The notes: generated from the letters alone by a model not told the origin. Counted from the first letter of the stretch, positions 48,501 to 56,518 are shown. The stretch is DNA of 64,000 nucleotides from Lysobacter sp. (GCA_013141175.1 JABFRN010000001.1:3244001-3308000), one strand, 5' to 3'. Program-made: numbers and translations.

Positions 48501-48815
48501 CAGGATCACAACGGTCGGGATTATCTTGTAGCCCTTTCCACGCAACGTCTTGATGTAACGGGGCGCGTGGATGTCGTCGCCGATCTTCTTCCGCAGGCTG
48601 GACATCGCCTTGTTGACCGGATTGTCGCCGTAGAAATCGCCGCCCCACAGCTTGATGAGGAGTTCGTCCTTCCCGATGACGTCTCCGGCTTTTCCGGCAA
48701 CCGCGACGAGCAGTTGCATCTCGCGCGGTTCGAGCGGTATTTCCTCTTCGCCCCGGATCACGAAGTTCCGGTCCGGATGAACCTGCAGGTTGGCGATCTG
48801 GAAGCGGTTATGCAT
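45519..48815 (-). CDS. Membrane nSTAND regulator A: winged helix + nSTAND1-type NTPase + TM + repeats
   Basis: A 1098-residue protein. Residues 1-105 are an OmpR/CadC-type winged helix (LWGGDFYGDNPVNKAMSSLR, APRYIKTLRGKGYKIIP). SPFVGLSAF at about 121 opens an nSTAND1-like NTPase with Walker A GASGCGKSS (167-175) and Walker B LLLTIDHAEAL (272-282). A TM helix (AGAVAALTVLAIISCSMAFLA, about 592-615) separates it from a helical, TPR-like C-terminus (about 650-1000), which would be periplasmic if the DNA-binding end is cytoplasmic. This is the layout of a CadC-like one-component sensor with an NLR-type ATP switch. It is paralogous to the 53159-56518 product. Confidence 0.85.
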   Translation of the reverse strand: MHNRFQIANLQVHPDRNFVIRGEEEIPLEPREMQLLVAVAGKAGDVIGKDELLIKLWGGDFYGDNPVNKAMSSLRKKIGDDIHAPRYIKTLRGKGYKIIPTVVILDDYHHLPKQTEAWTRGSPFVGLSAFDSDHAQVFSGRDRMIAELFGAMRAQIDLERRFVLIVGASGCGKSSLLRAGALPFMTTPGGFGGLEALTVADCDLATSPAGDPMLQLAAALSSWFLGDRPIFLSRPAEDLKLHLTEAPESVAPTIEHAFRCHPVRGAQPHAHLLLTIDHAEALVAPGHDPNATAAFERVLQAICDTPRTLVVMIARGDCYPELSQALPKLTALKTGCGHIDVLAPERGEIAEIIRTPAWQAGLKFGINAITRQRLDDTMLADSVERPDVLPLLQHALQALYERRTDDNTLTYAAYEAIGRIGGAIAHRADAVFRALPDSAKRTLDTVLAKLIVVQAENDFVGGRRVAIDTLDNDARVLVEAFIQGRLFATDFDDGHAFFGVAHEALLRQWPVIKEWIERNQRLLQARARLEIATKRWLISGRAHDYLLNAGTPLMEAIEVSEAPAHVIMPLTDDEREFLARSNQRRLRNRRLRAGAVAALTVLAIISCSMAFLANMQRNKLSELTVVIGEFTDEIDPSGNLVLIENVSTKVLEYCDGLGDSNMSANDMVICSRASRKLGEVRMEQNQLQDAETLIRRSVDLSKRAVDIDPRSSLVLNEAGQAAAWLGKLRKRQGDLKGAREAWLEYESLSERLTSAYPNDHESHIQRSYALTNLGSIEDELGHYPQAVEHYLRSNQLKKQALAVRNEDATLRFEMAVTDSLICRTYAKMGKLQVARKCYSGAIQAIQALLKDKPDARDWERQLANLMQFQAAIELDLGETMLAEKSISRSIQHLAFLRRMEPGNDSLAGFLANAHLMASTIAIAREDWPANEDHLRAAMAVLDPKPSSPSSWKRMAATINFRQSLYDTHGVDAKNANKLFMEKSIEALRKLVELNTSDRYARFALVDALLVRAKHSLTPGHTEPGKNRDAVEAMTYLDHLNRDDDIQVVAFKVRATDLLDSRAIPCDWANRLESSGYRNSAISPGKSRPPCHNDTEMNP

Positions 48816-48844
48816 GACTCAGCATCCTAGCGTTGAGTAAGGAA

Positions 48845-49165
48845 ATGAATCGCTTGCGATTAGACTGCAACCTTATTCCACGCATCGCTTCGATGTAGCG
48901 CGGTGCGTGGATGTTGTCGCCAATCTTCCACCCACAATCTGGACATCGCCTTTTTGACCGGATTCTTGTCATATATGCAATGTACCCACGCCAGAATGAG
49001 CAGTTCGTCGGTGCGCACCGTTTCGTCCGCTTTTCCGGCGAGCGCGATGAGCACTTTCATCTTAAGAGGTGTGAGCAGGATTTGTTCTGCGCCACAGCTC
49101 GCGACGAGCTGATCGGGGTGAACACGCAGATTGGCGATTGATAGGAAATATTCGCGCGCGCCCAT
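48845..49165 (-). pseudogene. Winged-helix relic of a third nSTAND regulator
   Basis: The frame from 49165 reads FLSIANLRVHPDQLVASCGAE to NPVKKAMSRL, closely matching the start of regulator A (FQIANLQVHPDRNFVIRGEE, NPVNKAMSSL). After that a frameshift is needed to recover KIGDNIHAPRYIEAMRG, which again matches regulator A. Homology then ends. The 16 bases before its ATG (AGGATGCTGAGCCATG) also match those before regulator A (AGGATGCTGAGTCATG), so the relic arose by duplication of the gene's 5' end including its upstream region. Confidence 0.8.
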
Positions 49166-49520
49166 GGCTCAGCATCCTCACGTTGCCGAAGGGGAGATAA
49201 CGTTGCTCAAGATGCCCGGGGCTGATTCGCGATGGTGGCGGCAGGATGCGTTCGAATCGCACCGTAGTGCGATGAGATATCGAAGTGATACCGATCGTGA
49301 CTCCATTCCATGTCCGCCCCCTGGCAGTAGGCGCGCCTGCGCCCACATCGGTGATGTCTTGCTGTGCTCTGTCGTGCGATCCCTTGGTACCGTTTCCGGA
49401 TGCAGCCAGTCGTGCTGTCCGGATTGCCGCGATGGTGCCCAGTTGTGGCGCCGGGGCGAGCGCTTGTCAAGAATGACTTTCGGCATGCTCCGGCGCCTTC
49501 GGGCGCCGGAGCATGGGGCA

Positions 49521-50354
49521 TCAGCCCTTCGCTGGAGCCGGAGCAGGGGTAGCAGCGGGCCCACCCGCCTGCCACCCGCAACTCTGCCCCTCGTTCTGCT
49601 GTTTCAGCCATTCCTGCAGCGGCGAGAAGTATTCCAGCACGGCCGAGCCGTCCATCTTTTCGCCGCCGGTGAATTCCTTCATGGTCTTCTGCCACGGTTG
49701 GCCAGCGCCTTTGCCCAGCATCGCCCAGTATTTCTGGCCGGCGTCCTTGTTGCCGTAGTAGCTGCATTCGTAGAGCGGGCCTTTGTGGCCGGCGGCGTCG
49801 CAGAGGGCTTTGTAGAACTGGAACTGCAGGATGTGGGAGAGGAAATAGCGGGTGTAGGGGGTGTTGCCGGGGACGTGGTACTTCGCGCCGGCGTCGAAGA
49901 ATTCCTCGCCGCGCGGGGCGATCGGGCCGACGCCCTGGTACTTGGCTTTGAGTTCCCACCATGCCTGGTTGTAGTGGTCGGGCTTGATCGAGCCGTCGAA
50001 CACGCCCCAGCGCCAGCGGTCGATCATCAGGCCGAAGGGCATGAACGAGACTTTCGCCAGGGCCATGCGCATCTGCGCGTTGATCAGCGCTTCCTTGCTC
50101 TGGTCCTGTGCGTTGACCAGGCCGATCGATTCCAGGTATTTCGGGGTCATGCCGAGCACGATGGTGTCGCCGATGGCTTCGTGGAAGCCGTCGTGCGCGC
50201 CGGTCTGGAACAGCGGCGGTTTGTCGTTCAAAAACCAGACATCGCCTACAGCCACCCATGCTATTTCCCGATGGCGGCTGTCCTGCCACAGCCCTGCGAT
50301 GTCGATCGTGGCCCGGTCGCGATCACAGCGCGTTCCGACGGATAGCCCAAGCAC
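49521..50354 (-). pseudogene. Truncated copy of the M2 peptidase gene
   Basis: Codons from NDKPPLFQTGAHDGFHEAIGD to NEGQSCGWQAG are almost identical to the C-terminal third of the intact M2 peptidase at 56661-58631; the frame upstream of 50228 is unrelated sequence. The zinc-binding HELGH lies just outside the copied part, so the fragment cannot be an active protease, although it keeps the third ligand region (HEAIGD). The last residues differ (GGPAATPAPAPAKG versus GAPAAQR). The copied segment is 665 bp. Confidence 0.88.
49564..50228. repeat. 665-bp direct repeat, left copy
   Basis: Aligns without gaps to 56683-57347 at a constant offset of 7119 bp. I count 12 mismatches by eye, about 98% identity. 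The repeats flank nSTAND regulator B, small protein B, cystatin, HTH regulator B and the lectin, so recombination between them would delete or duplicate this whole block. Confidence 0.93.
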
Positions 50355-50443
50355 GTTTCATTGCGTGCAGCATGTCCCGTTTGGCGCTGGTCAGTTTGCT
50401 CTACGGTGTATTTCAAGCGACTACGTAACGCCGCTGGCGAAAG

Positions 50444-50476
50444 CACGAAGGCCCACCAGAGAGGTGGGCCTTCGTG
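50444..50476 (-). terminator. Strong terminator of the lectin gene
   Basis: A perfect 14-bp stem: CACGAAGGCCCACC (50444-50457), loop AGAGA, GGTGGGCCTTCGTG (50463-50476). On the minus strand it is followed by CTTTCG and lies about 90 bp after the lectin stop. Confidence 0.75.
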
Positions 50477-50563
50477 GGCTGCGGTCTACCGCTGACATGA
50501 CACAGGTTCAGGGATGTCGGGTCTGGTTTGCCCGGTGACTCCAAAGCGGAGTGGCTGTCCTGG

Positions 50564-50974
50564 TCAGCCGCTGTAAGCACCGACATACCAGGGACCGTCA
50601 CCATCCCAGCATTGCTCCTGGACCTGACCGTTCGCCTTGGTGACATAGACGCGCAAGTGAATGGCACCGCCGACATACCATGCCGTTGCCGACGTTTTGC
50701 CACCATCGGTGGACAATGCGCCGACGTACCAGGAATCCTTGTCCCAGCAGTATTCGACGATATTGCCCTGATTGCTGACATAGACGCGGATATGGATTTG
50801 TCCGCCGCTGTCGACCCAACTGGTCGCGCCGACGGACTGCCCTGCGGCTTTCATCGCACCGACATACCATTTGTCGCTGTCCCAGCATTGTTCCGTGACA
50901 TTCTGCCCGTCGCTCGAATAAACGCGAAGGCTGATGTTTCCCCAGCTGACGACAGCAGTATTGGAATTGGACAT
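50564..50974 (-). CDS. Fucose-binding lectin of the RSL/AAL family, three repeats
   Basis: A 136-residue protein made of three repeats of about 43 residues. Each has the pattern SW..(x)LRVY/IRVY, E.CWD, WYVGA: ISLRVYSSDGQNVTEQCWD, IHIRVYVSNQGNIVEYCWD and IHLRVYVTKANGQVQEQCWD. This is the blade of the Ralstonia lectin RSL and the fungal lectin AAL; Arg, Glu and Trp that bind fucose are present in all three. RSL has two blades per chain and trimerises; three blades per chain would need a dimer for a six-bladed propeller. No signal peptide. ATG 50974 with GGGAGA upstream excludes the longer frame. Confidence 0.9.
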   Translation of the reverse strand: MSNSNTAVVSWGNISLRVYSSDGQNVTEQCWDSDKWYVGAMKAAGQSVGATSWVDSGGQIHIRVYVSNQGNIVEYCWDKDSWYVGALSTDGGKTSATAWYVGGAIHLRVYVTKANGQVQEQCWDGDGPWYVGAYSG

Positions 50975-51112
50975 GAGGTGTCTCCCTGTGTGGTTGAAGA
51001 AGTTTTCGACTTGCTGACAGGCGGGTTCGTGTTCCCGCAACCGAATGATGGTCGGCTCCGATCGCGCGCATGGGCCCTTCGCGGATCGTCACCAGTGCCG
51101 CTCCGGTGCGTG

Positions 51113-51499
51113 TCAGTGATGGCATCCGGTTGCCGGGTCTTCAGCGCGCACGATCTGCGTCACCAATACGTCGAAGCAGCGCGCGAATTCGCGGGCGATG
51201 CGGAAGCGCACCGCGCGGCCGAGCTCGGCGCGCTTGATGGTGGTGAGCGACAGCGGGATGTTGCGACGCCAGCAGTCGTCGGCGAGATCCTGCTGGCTCA
51301 TGCATCTGGCTTGGCGCAGTTGGCGGAGCAGGGCGTTGTCGAGCAACACGTGGCCGCGATGCAGGCGTGCGGCGGCGGTCATCCGGGCCGCCTCGACCCC
51401 GCCGGCGTTCTCGCTGACGGTGGGCAGCGGCAGCGCGTCCCCATCGAAGCCGTGAAGGTGGCTGACGCTGTCCTGGGTCTGGGCGTGTGCGAGTTCCAT
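51113..51499 (-). CDS. XRE-like HTH regulator B
   Basis: A 128-residue protein with a C-terminal HTH: LRQLRQARCMSQQDLADDCWRR followed by LSLTTIKRAELGRAVRFRIAREFARCF. It is a paralogue of regulator A at 43811-44356 with a shorter N-terminal region. ATG 51499 follows AGGGGA at good spacing; the open frame continues to 51760 without homology. It lies upstream of the lectin (138-bp gap) and downstream of the cystatin on the same strand, so it is a candidate local regulator. Confidence 0.72.
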   Translation of the reverse strand: MELAHAQTQDSVSHLHGFDGDALPLPTVSENAGGVEAARMTAAARLHRGHVLLDNALLRQLRQARCMSQQDLADDCWRRNIPLSLTTIKRAELGRAVRFRIAREFARCFDVLVTQIVRAEDPATGCHH

Positions 51500-51919
51500 G
51501 GTGGTCCCCTTGTCTGGAAGGATGGATGCCATCGCGATCGATGACGGCCGGATGGCGTCGCTGCCTGTTCTGCCAGCTTGCGACTGCCGAGGGAACGCAC
51601 CGTCATGGGTGGCCTGCGGCAGTGGCATGGAGAGAAGCGGCGCCATGGAACGGAGCCTGCGCAACAGGCCGCTTTGGTTCCTTCCGGGAACCTTCCGATC
51701 TTCAAGTGATTGATTCAACAGGCGGCGATCGATGTGGGATGCTTCATGCACATGTCGCAACAGATGCGGCGCCGCGCGATGCGCTGCGGCGGACCATGGT
51801 CATCCAGGTGCGCGAAGCATGCGCAGCAGTGGTGTCGATACCGTCGATCTGCGCCCGGCGCAGGGCGCGGGGGCGATCAGGATGGCAATGGCAGCGCTTC
51901 GTGGCGTCGCCGCCCCGTC
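51500..51919. other. Intergenic region between cystatin and HTH regulator B
   Basis: 420 bp with no credible gene. Overlapping ORFs on both strands lack binding sites and homology. It must hold the promoter of regulator B, but I found no confident -35/-10 pair and no strong terminator after the cystatin gene. Confidence 0.4.
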
Positions 51920-52198
51920 TCACGGGCGGATCGGGATGATCCGGTAGTGGGTGGGTCTGGCGCTCTGCGGCTGGTGGATGTAAACCTTCACCGTGTTCTC
52001 GTCCGGGAACGGGGTTGCGTACTGCACTTCGCAGAGGAAGCAGTAGTCGGTGCCTGCCACGGCCCGGCTGGCGAATGCGAGCGGCGTGTACTTTGCGCCG
52101 GATAGCGGGGGCATCGCGGTCTCGAAAACATCCTTCGCTTCCGGGGTGAGGGTGAAATCGAAATTCGACCATCCGCCGGCCAGAACCCGGTTCGACAT
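51920..52198 (-). CDS. Stefin-like cystatin (cysteine protease inhibitor)
   Basis: A 92-residue protein with the three cystatin contact regions: an N-terminal AGGW glycine pair, the first hairpin loop SRAVAGTDYCFLCEVQY (consensus QxVxG, here RAVAG, as in QVVAGTNYF of stefins) and a later hairpin KVYIHQPQSARPTHYRI matching stefin HLRVFQSLP. No signal peptide and no disulfide pair, as in type 1 cystatins. Such proteins block papain-like proteases. ATG 52198 is preceded by AAGGAG, a strong site. The call comes from motif matching by eye. Confidence 0.75.
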   Translation of the reverse strand: MSNRVLAGGWSNFDFTLTPEAKDVFETAMPPLSGAKYTPLAFASRAVAGTDYCFLCEVQYATPFPDENTVKVYIHQPQSARPTHYRIIPIRP

Positions 52199-52582
52199 GA
52201 CGTGCTCCTTGCGATGCGTGCAAATGTGATGCGACGGGTGGGTGTGGAGCCAAGGCGATCAGGAAACGGTCGTGTCGCGATGTTTTCGGGGTTCGATCGT
52301 TTTCGCAGCGTCATCGTTGCAGATCCGGTTCTCCCGGATAGCGGCTTTGCCGATCCATTTCGGTGCCGAGCCGATATGTCACCGGGCACCGGTATTCCGG
52401 AAAAGAAAAGCCCACCTTTGCGGTGGGCTTTCGTATCCGGTCGGCTCGCAGTGCAGTGGGCGATGGAATCGCGCTGCATTACGATTCCATCGATGCAGTG
52501 ATGCCAAGACTGTCTTGTCCATCCGCCCCGAAGAAAACGATTTGTTTCCAGTTCGGTTCGGCTGCTCAAGATCAAGGGGAAT
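52199..52582. other. Intergenic region between small protein B and cystatin
   Basis: 384 bp without a credible gene. It contains the terminator at 52401-52431 and must hold the cystatin promoter. Plus-strand ORFs over it are shadows without binding sites. Confidence 0.5.
52401..52431 (-). terminator. Rho-independent terminator after small protein B
   Basis: AAAGCCCACC (52407-52416), loop TTTGC, GGTGGGCTTT (52422-52431). On the minus strand the stem is followed by TCTTTT, so it ends the 52583-52996 gene and isolates the cystatin gene. Confidence 0.8.
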
Positions 52583-52996
52583 TCATGGGTTTTTGATCGG
52601 GTCGTTGCTGGCCTGCGGGTCGCAAAAAAGTATTGTCGCTGGCTCGCCGCGCCGTTCGATCATGACGAATACTCCGAAGTCGATCAATTGGTTGGGCAGA
52701 AGACTTATCGTGAAAGTGGCTGATTGCGAATCTTTACCCAATTCGAATGAGCTTATCGGCGAGCGTATATTTGATACGTCCGTGGATGACACGCCCGTGG
52801 ATGCGTAGTTGGCAATGTACGCTGTAGCGTCCGTTCTATTGTTCAATCTGATTTCGACTGGCATGGCGGAACTGTCGATAATGACGTGCCTGTTTTTGTA
52901 AGACCACCTGAATTCGTGATCTTTTTCAGAGATATCCAATTCGATAGTCCTGGGTCCTTGTGCGGCCAGATCGCCGCCGTGTAAGAATCTGGTCAT
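52583..52996 (-). CDS. Cassette small protein B (C-terminal CDPQ..NDP.K.P signature)
   Basis: A 137-residue beta-rich protein without signal peptide. It has a LELDISEKD-like start (IELDISEKDHEFRWSYKNR), an Asn/Ser/Thr-rich centre and the C-terminus CDPQASNDPIKNP shared with the 44803-45420 product. The ATG at 52996 overlaps the TGA of a 36-codon ORF (53103-52993) as ATGA, which may be a leader peptide. It lies downstream of nSTAND regulator B, mirroring small protein A. Function unknown. Confidence 0.62.
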   Translation of the reverse strand: MTRFLHGGDLAAQGPRTIELDISEKDHEFRWSYKNRHVIIDSSAMPVEIRLNNRTDATAYIANYASTGVSSTDVSNIRSPISSFELGKDSQSATFTISLLPNQLIDFGVFVMIERRGEPATILFCDPQASNDPIKNP

Positions 52997-53158
52997 GTCG
53001 AGCGTTCCTCTTTGTAGTTGGTGGTCGCGGCTTGGAGATTGTCCGGCGATGGCGCTTGCCGGCGAAGCCGTCTTTCGAAGGCAGGGCTTGGATCTTGCAT
53101 CATGAGTATTTCAAGGTACGGATTTGGATTCGGTGCCTTTGCGGATTCTTTCCGGCGT

Positions 53159-56100
53159 TCATTTCGATTGCGATGTCTTTGGTTGAGCATTGCTCAAGCT
53201 CACAATCCGCATGAAATCCGGATCGCGGTATCCGATTTTCGTCAGCCACGCGATTTCCGTTTCGACGCGATCGCGATCGCCGAGCAGAAGGTGGGCGCTG
53301 GCCCAGGGGGCGATGACATTCGGATCTTTCGAGGTTTTCGCCATCGTTCCGAGCAAGCCGATCACGTGTTCCCAGTCGCTGCGCGCTTCGATCTTCGATC
53401 CGATGTCCCATCGATGTTTGCCTCGAGAGATCAATGCCTTCGCGAGCACACACCTGTCGGGGATGCTGCCGTCCGGATCTTTGGCGATGCGTTCCAGACC
53501 CGCCAAGGCCCTGTTCCTCTTCGCGTCGGCATCGATGGCGTCGGGTCGGGCTTGGGCGATCAAAAGACCGGTGTTCGCATCCAGACGTTGCAATGCCAGT
53601 GAAGCATCGGCTGAGGTCTTGATGTCCTGAATCAACTTTTCGGCGATCAGGGCGTGCGAGAGATGATTGCCGCTGTCTCCGCGCATGTGTGCGATTTCGC
53701 CTGCTTCGATGTGCGCCAGAACCAGGTCGCGCGCCCAGACCTGGTTGTCGGGCTCTCGAGCGGTCAATGCCGACAGCAGGGCAATGCTTTCCGCCGTCTG
53801 CGCGTGGGCCTCCTCCAGGCGCCCGCGGGATGCCGCGAGTTGTCCGCTGCTCAACAGCGATGTTGCAAGCCGCCGTTCCCAAACGAGCGCATCGGATTTG
53901 TTCGCAACCAGCGTGCGCAGCATGCCGATTTGTTCGGCATATCCGCTCGCGGCCTCGGACAGACGCCCTTCAGAACCATCGCCACTGCTGATCCAGGAGA
54001 GCGTGTCGACCAGATCGTATCGCAGTGCGTCGTCATGAGGCCGTGCAGAAAGAACGCTTGCCTTGAGCTTGGCCGAGCGCTTGAAATATGCGAGAGCCTC
54101 ATCGATGCGCCCCTGGTCCCGGGTGACGGCACCGAGGTTGTTGAGCGCATACGACAGCTCGATCTGCCAGTCGGCTTTTCCCGGATCCAGACGGACCAGT
54201 GTTTCGCTGGTCTGTAGATAGATGGCCCAGTGCTTGCGCGCTTCATCCAGCTGACTTTGCCGGTAATGATAGTAGCCCAGCCAATATGCTGCGATGCCCT
54301 GTTCGGCGATGGCATCCGCAGACCCGGGCGCGCGTGCGACCGCGCTGCGTGCCGCCTCGTCGGCGCGCGTGAAGGCGGACTTCGCTTCTTTCAGCTTCGC
54401 CTGTTCCATCATCACTTCGCCGACCGTGCGCAGGGCACGGGACCGGTTGATCAGATCTTCGGTGCGGGTCTGCGCCTTGGGCCGGCGTTCCAGTTGAGCC
54501 AGCGCTTTGGCGCTGATGCCGTCGAGCAGTTTGAGGTTGCCCAGCGGGCGCAGTTTCTCGGCCAGGTCCACCAGCATGAAGTCGGACAGCTGCAGGGCTT
54601 CTTCGCGGCGGTGTTCGGCTTCATCGCGGGCCTGCGACGCGAGCAAACCGAATACGGCGGAGACGGTCGCGAATACCGCCAGACTCGCGATCGCTGCGGC
54701 GCGCAGCCAGCGTTTGCGCCGGTAAAGACGCGCCGATGCCTGAAGGAATGCGTGTTCATCGGGGCCGAGATCGTCGGGCAACCGCGACGCGGCTTCCAGC
54801 GATTCCTGCAACGGTCGACCGGGGTTGAGCAATTGATCGGCGATGCGTCCTTCTTCCACCCAACGCGCAGCCGCGCGGCGCATGCGGGCCTTGGCTTGCA
54901 ACAGACGACGATTGTCCTGGGTCCAGTCGCGCGCGCGCGGCCATTGCCGCAACAAGGCTTCATGCGCCACCCGGAAGCCCGCGTGGCCATCGCTCAATTC
55001 AGCGATGAACAGGCGGGCGCGGACGAAGGTTTCGGCGAGTGTGCGTGCGTTTTCGTCCAACGCGGACCAGACGACGCGGCGGGCGCTGACGCTGTCGCTG
55101 TCCTGTTGCATCACGATCAACTGCGAGAAGACGCTGTCGAGGCTGCGCTTGGCGGAATCGGGCAGGGTGGCGAAGACTTCCTCTGCGCGATGCGCGAGCG
55201 CGCCCTCCAGACCGCCGATCTCGCGGTAGGCATCGAAGCGCAGTTCGCCGTCGTCGCTGCGGCGTTCGTACAGCGCCTGCAGCGTGTGCTGCAGCAGCGG
55301 TAGCGCATCGGGGTGTTCGTTCGCGGCGTCGCGCAATACGTCGTCGAGGTGCTCGGTGGTCTGCGGGTCTTCCTCGAAGGTCAAACCCGCCAGCGCGGCG
55401 GGTGTGCGGATGATCTGGGCGATCTCGCCGGAACGAGGGGTCAACACATCGAAATGGCCCTCGCCCAATTTGCGTACGGCGACTTCCGGGTAGGTTTCGA
55501 CCAGTGCGAGGTAGAAGTCGCCGCGGACGATCATCGCCACCATCACCCGCGGCGATTCGCACAAGTGGTGCAGCGCGCGCGAAAACGCGGCATCCCGCTC
55601 CGGGTCATGGGCGCGGGTCGCGACCAGCGCTTCGGCATGGTCGATCAACAGCAGAAGATGCGCGTGCGGTTGATCCGCGAGTTCGCGCGAGGGATGACGG
55701 CGGAATGCCTCCTCGATGGTGGCGGTGATCGATTCCGGCGATTGCCGGATCGCAGAGGCAAGGTCGGCGGCCGGTCCGGGTGCGAACACCGGCCGTCCAC
55801 CGAGCGTCCAGGTCTTCAGCGATACGGCGAGATGGGTCAAAGCGTCGCCGGCTTCGATGCCGGCCAGATCGCAGTTTGCGATCGCGAGTGCGCGCAAGCC
55901 GTCGAAACCGCCGTCCTGGAGCAACAGCGGCAGCGCGCCTGCATTCAGCAGCGAGGTTTTGCCGCAGCCGCTGGCGCCGACGATGAGCACGAACCGTCGC
56001 TGGTTGTCGATCTGCTGGCGTATCGCGGCGAGCAGCTCCGCGGTGACGCGGCTGCGCCCGAAAAACACGCCGGCGTGTTCGCCATCGAACGCGGCGAGGC

Positions 56101-56518
56101 CGACGTAGGGGCTGGCATTGCTCCAGGCCGAGGTCTGTACGGCAACGCGCCGGTAGTCATCGGGATACGAGACTTTGGCGATCAGCCGATAGCCGCGTTT
56201 GCGGATGGTTTCGATGTAGCGCGGCGACTTCAGATCGTCGCCGAAGACTTTTCGCAGATAAGCGATGGCCTTGTGGACCGGGTTGTCGCCGTAGAAAGTG
56301 CCGCGCCAGACTTCGATCAGCAGTTGTTCGGCACTGACCACCTCGCCGGCATGCTCGGCCAATGCGATCAGCACTTCCATCATCCGCGGTTCGAGCTCGG
56401 TGTCCTGACCGTCGAGCGATACCACCAGACGGTCGGGTTGCACCAGCAGCGCACCGACGCGGAAGCGCGAGTGCGTCGCCAGGGTCCTGATACGATCGGT
56501 GCGCAGTTGCATAAACAT
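53159..56518 (-). CDS. Membrane nSTAND regulator B: winged helix + nSTAND1-type NTPase + TM + repeats
   Basis: A 1119-residue paralogue of regulator A. The winged helix spans about residues 15-118 (VWRGTFYGDNPVHKAIAYLR, SPRYIETIRKRGYRLIAK). SPYVGLAAFDGEHAGVFFGR opens the NTPase: Walker A GASGCGKTS (182-190), Walker B LLLLIDHAEAL (about 288-298). A TM helix at about 605-627 (AAAIASLAVFATVSAVFGLLA) precedes a TPR-like helical region. Homology to A covers the whole length but is clearly diverged, unlike the 98% identical M2 repeat. ATG 56518 or 56512 may be used; 56512 has AGGA at better spacing. The 142-bp gap from the M2 gene allows co-transcription. Confidence 0.86.
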   Translation of the reverse strand: MFMQLRTDRIRTLATHSRFRVGALLVQPDRLVVSLDGQDTELEPRMMEVLIALAEHAGEVVSAEQLLIEVWRGTFYGDNPVHKAIAYLRKVFGDDLKSPRYIETIRKRGYRLIAKVSYPDDYRRVAVQTSAWSNASPYVGLAAFDGEHAGVFFGRSRVTAELLAAIRQQIDNQRRFVLIVGASGCGKTSLLNAGALPLLLQDGGFDGLRALAIANCDLAGIEAGDALTHLAVSLKTWTLGGRPVFAPGPAADLASAIRQSPESITATIEEAFRRHPSRELADQPHAHLLLLIDHAEALVATRAHDPERDAAFSRALHHLCESPRVMVAMIVRGDFYLALVETYPEVAVRKLGEGHFDVLTPRSGEIAQIIRTPAALAGLTFEEDPQTTEHLDDVLRDAANEHPDALPLLQHTLQALYERRSDDGELRFDAYREIGGLEGALAHRAEEVFATLPDSAKRSLDSVFSQLIVMQQDSDSVSARRVVWSALDENARTLAETFVRARLFIAELSDGHAGFRVAHEALLRQWPRARDWTQDNRRLLQAKARMRRAAARWVEEGRIADQLLNPGRPLQESLEAASRLPDDLGPDEHAFLQASARLYRRKRWLRAAAIASLAVFATVSAVFGLLASQARDEAEHRREEALQLSDFMLVDLAEKLRPLGNLKLLDGISAKALAQLERRPKAQTRTEDLINRSRALRTVGEVMMEQAKLKEAKSAFTRADEAARSAVARAPGSADAIAEQGIAAYWLGYYHYRQSQLDEARKHWAIYLQTSETLVRLDPGKADWQIELSYALNNLGAVTRDQGRIDEALAYFKRSAKLKASVLSARPHDDALRYDLVDTLSWISSGDGSEGRLSEAASGYAEQIGMLRTLVANKSDALVWERRLATSLLSSGQLAASRGRLEEAHAQTAESIALLSALTAREPDNQVWARDLVLAHIEAGEIAHMRGDSGNHLSHALIAEKLIQDIKTSADASLALQRLDANTGLLIAQARPDAIDADAKRNRALAGLERIAKDPDGSIPDRCVLAKALISRGKHRWDIGSKIEARSDWEHVIGLLGTMAKTSKDPNVIAPWASAHLLLGDRDRVETEIAWLTKIGYRDPDFMRIVSLSNAQPKTSQSK

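Noticed and set aside
49521-50354. M2 fragment as a functional short protease or inhibitor
   Set aside because: It lacks the HELGH motif, its N-terminal 40 residues are unrelated junction sequence and it has no signal peptide.
52993-53103. 36-codon ORF ending in ATGA overlap with small protein B
   Set aside because: The overlap is suggestive of a leader peptide, but there is no ribosome-binding site and no counterpart upstream of small protein A.
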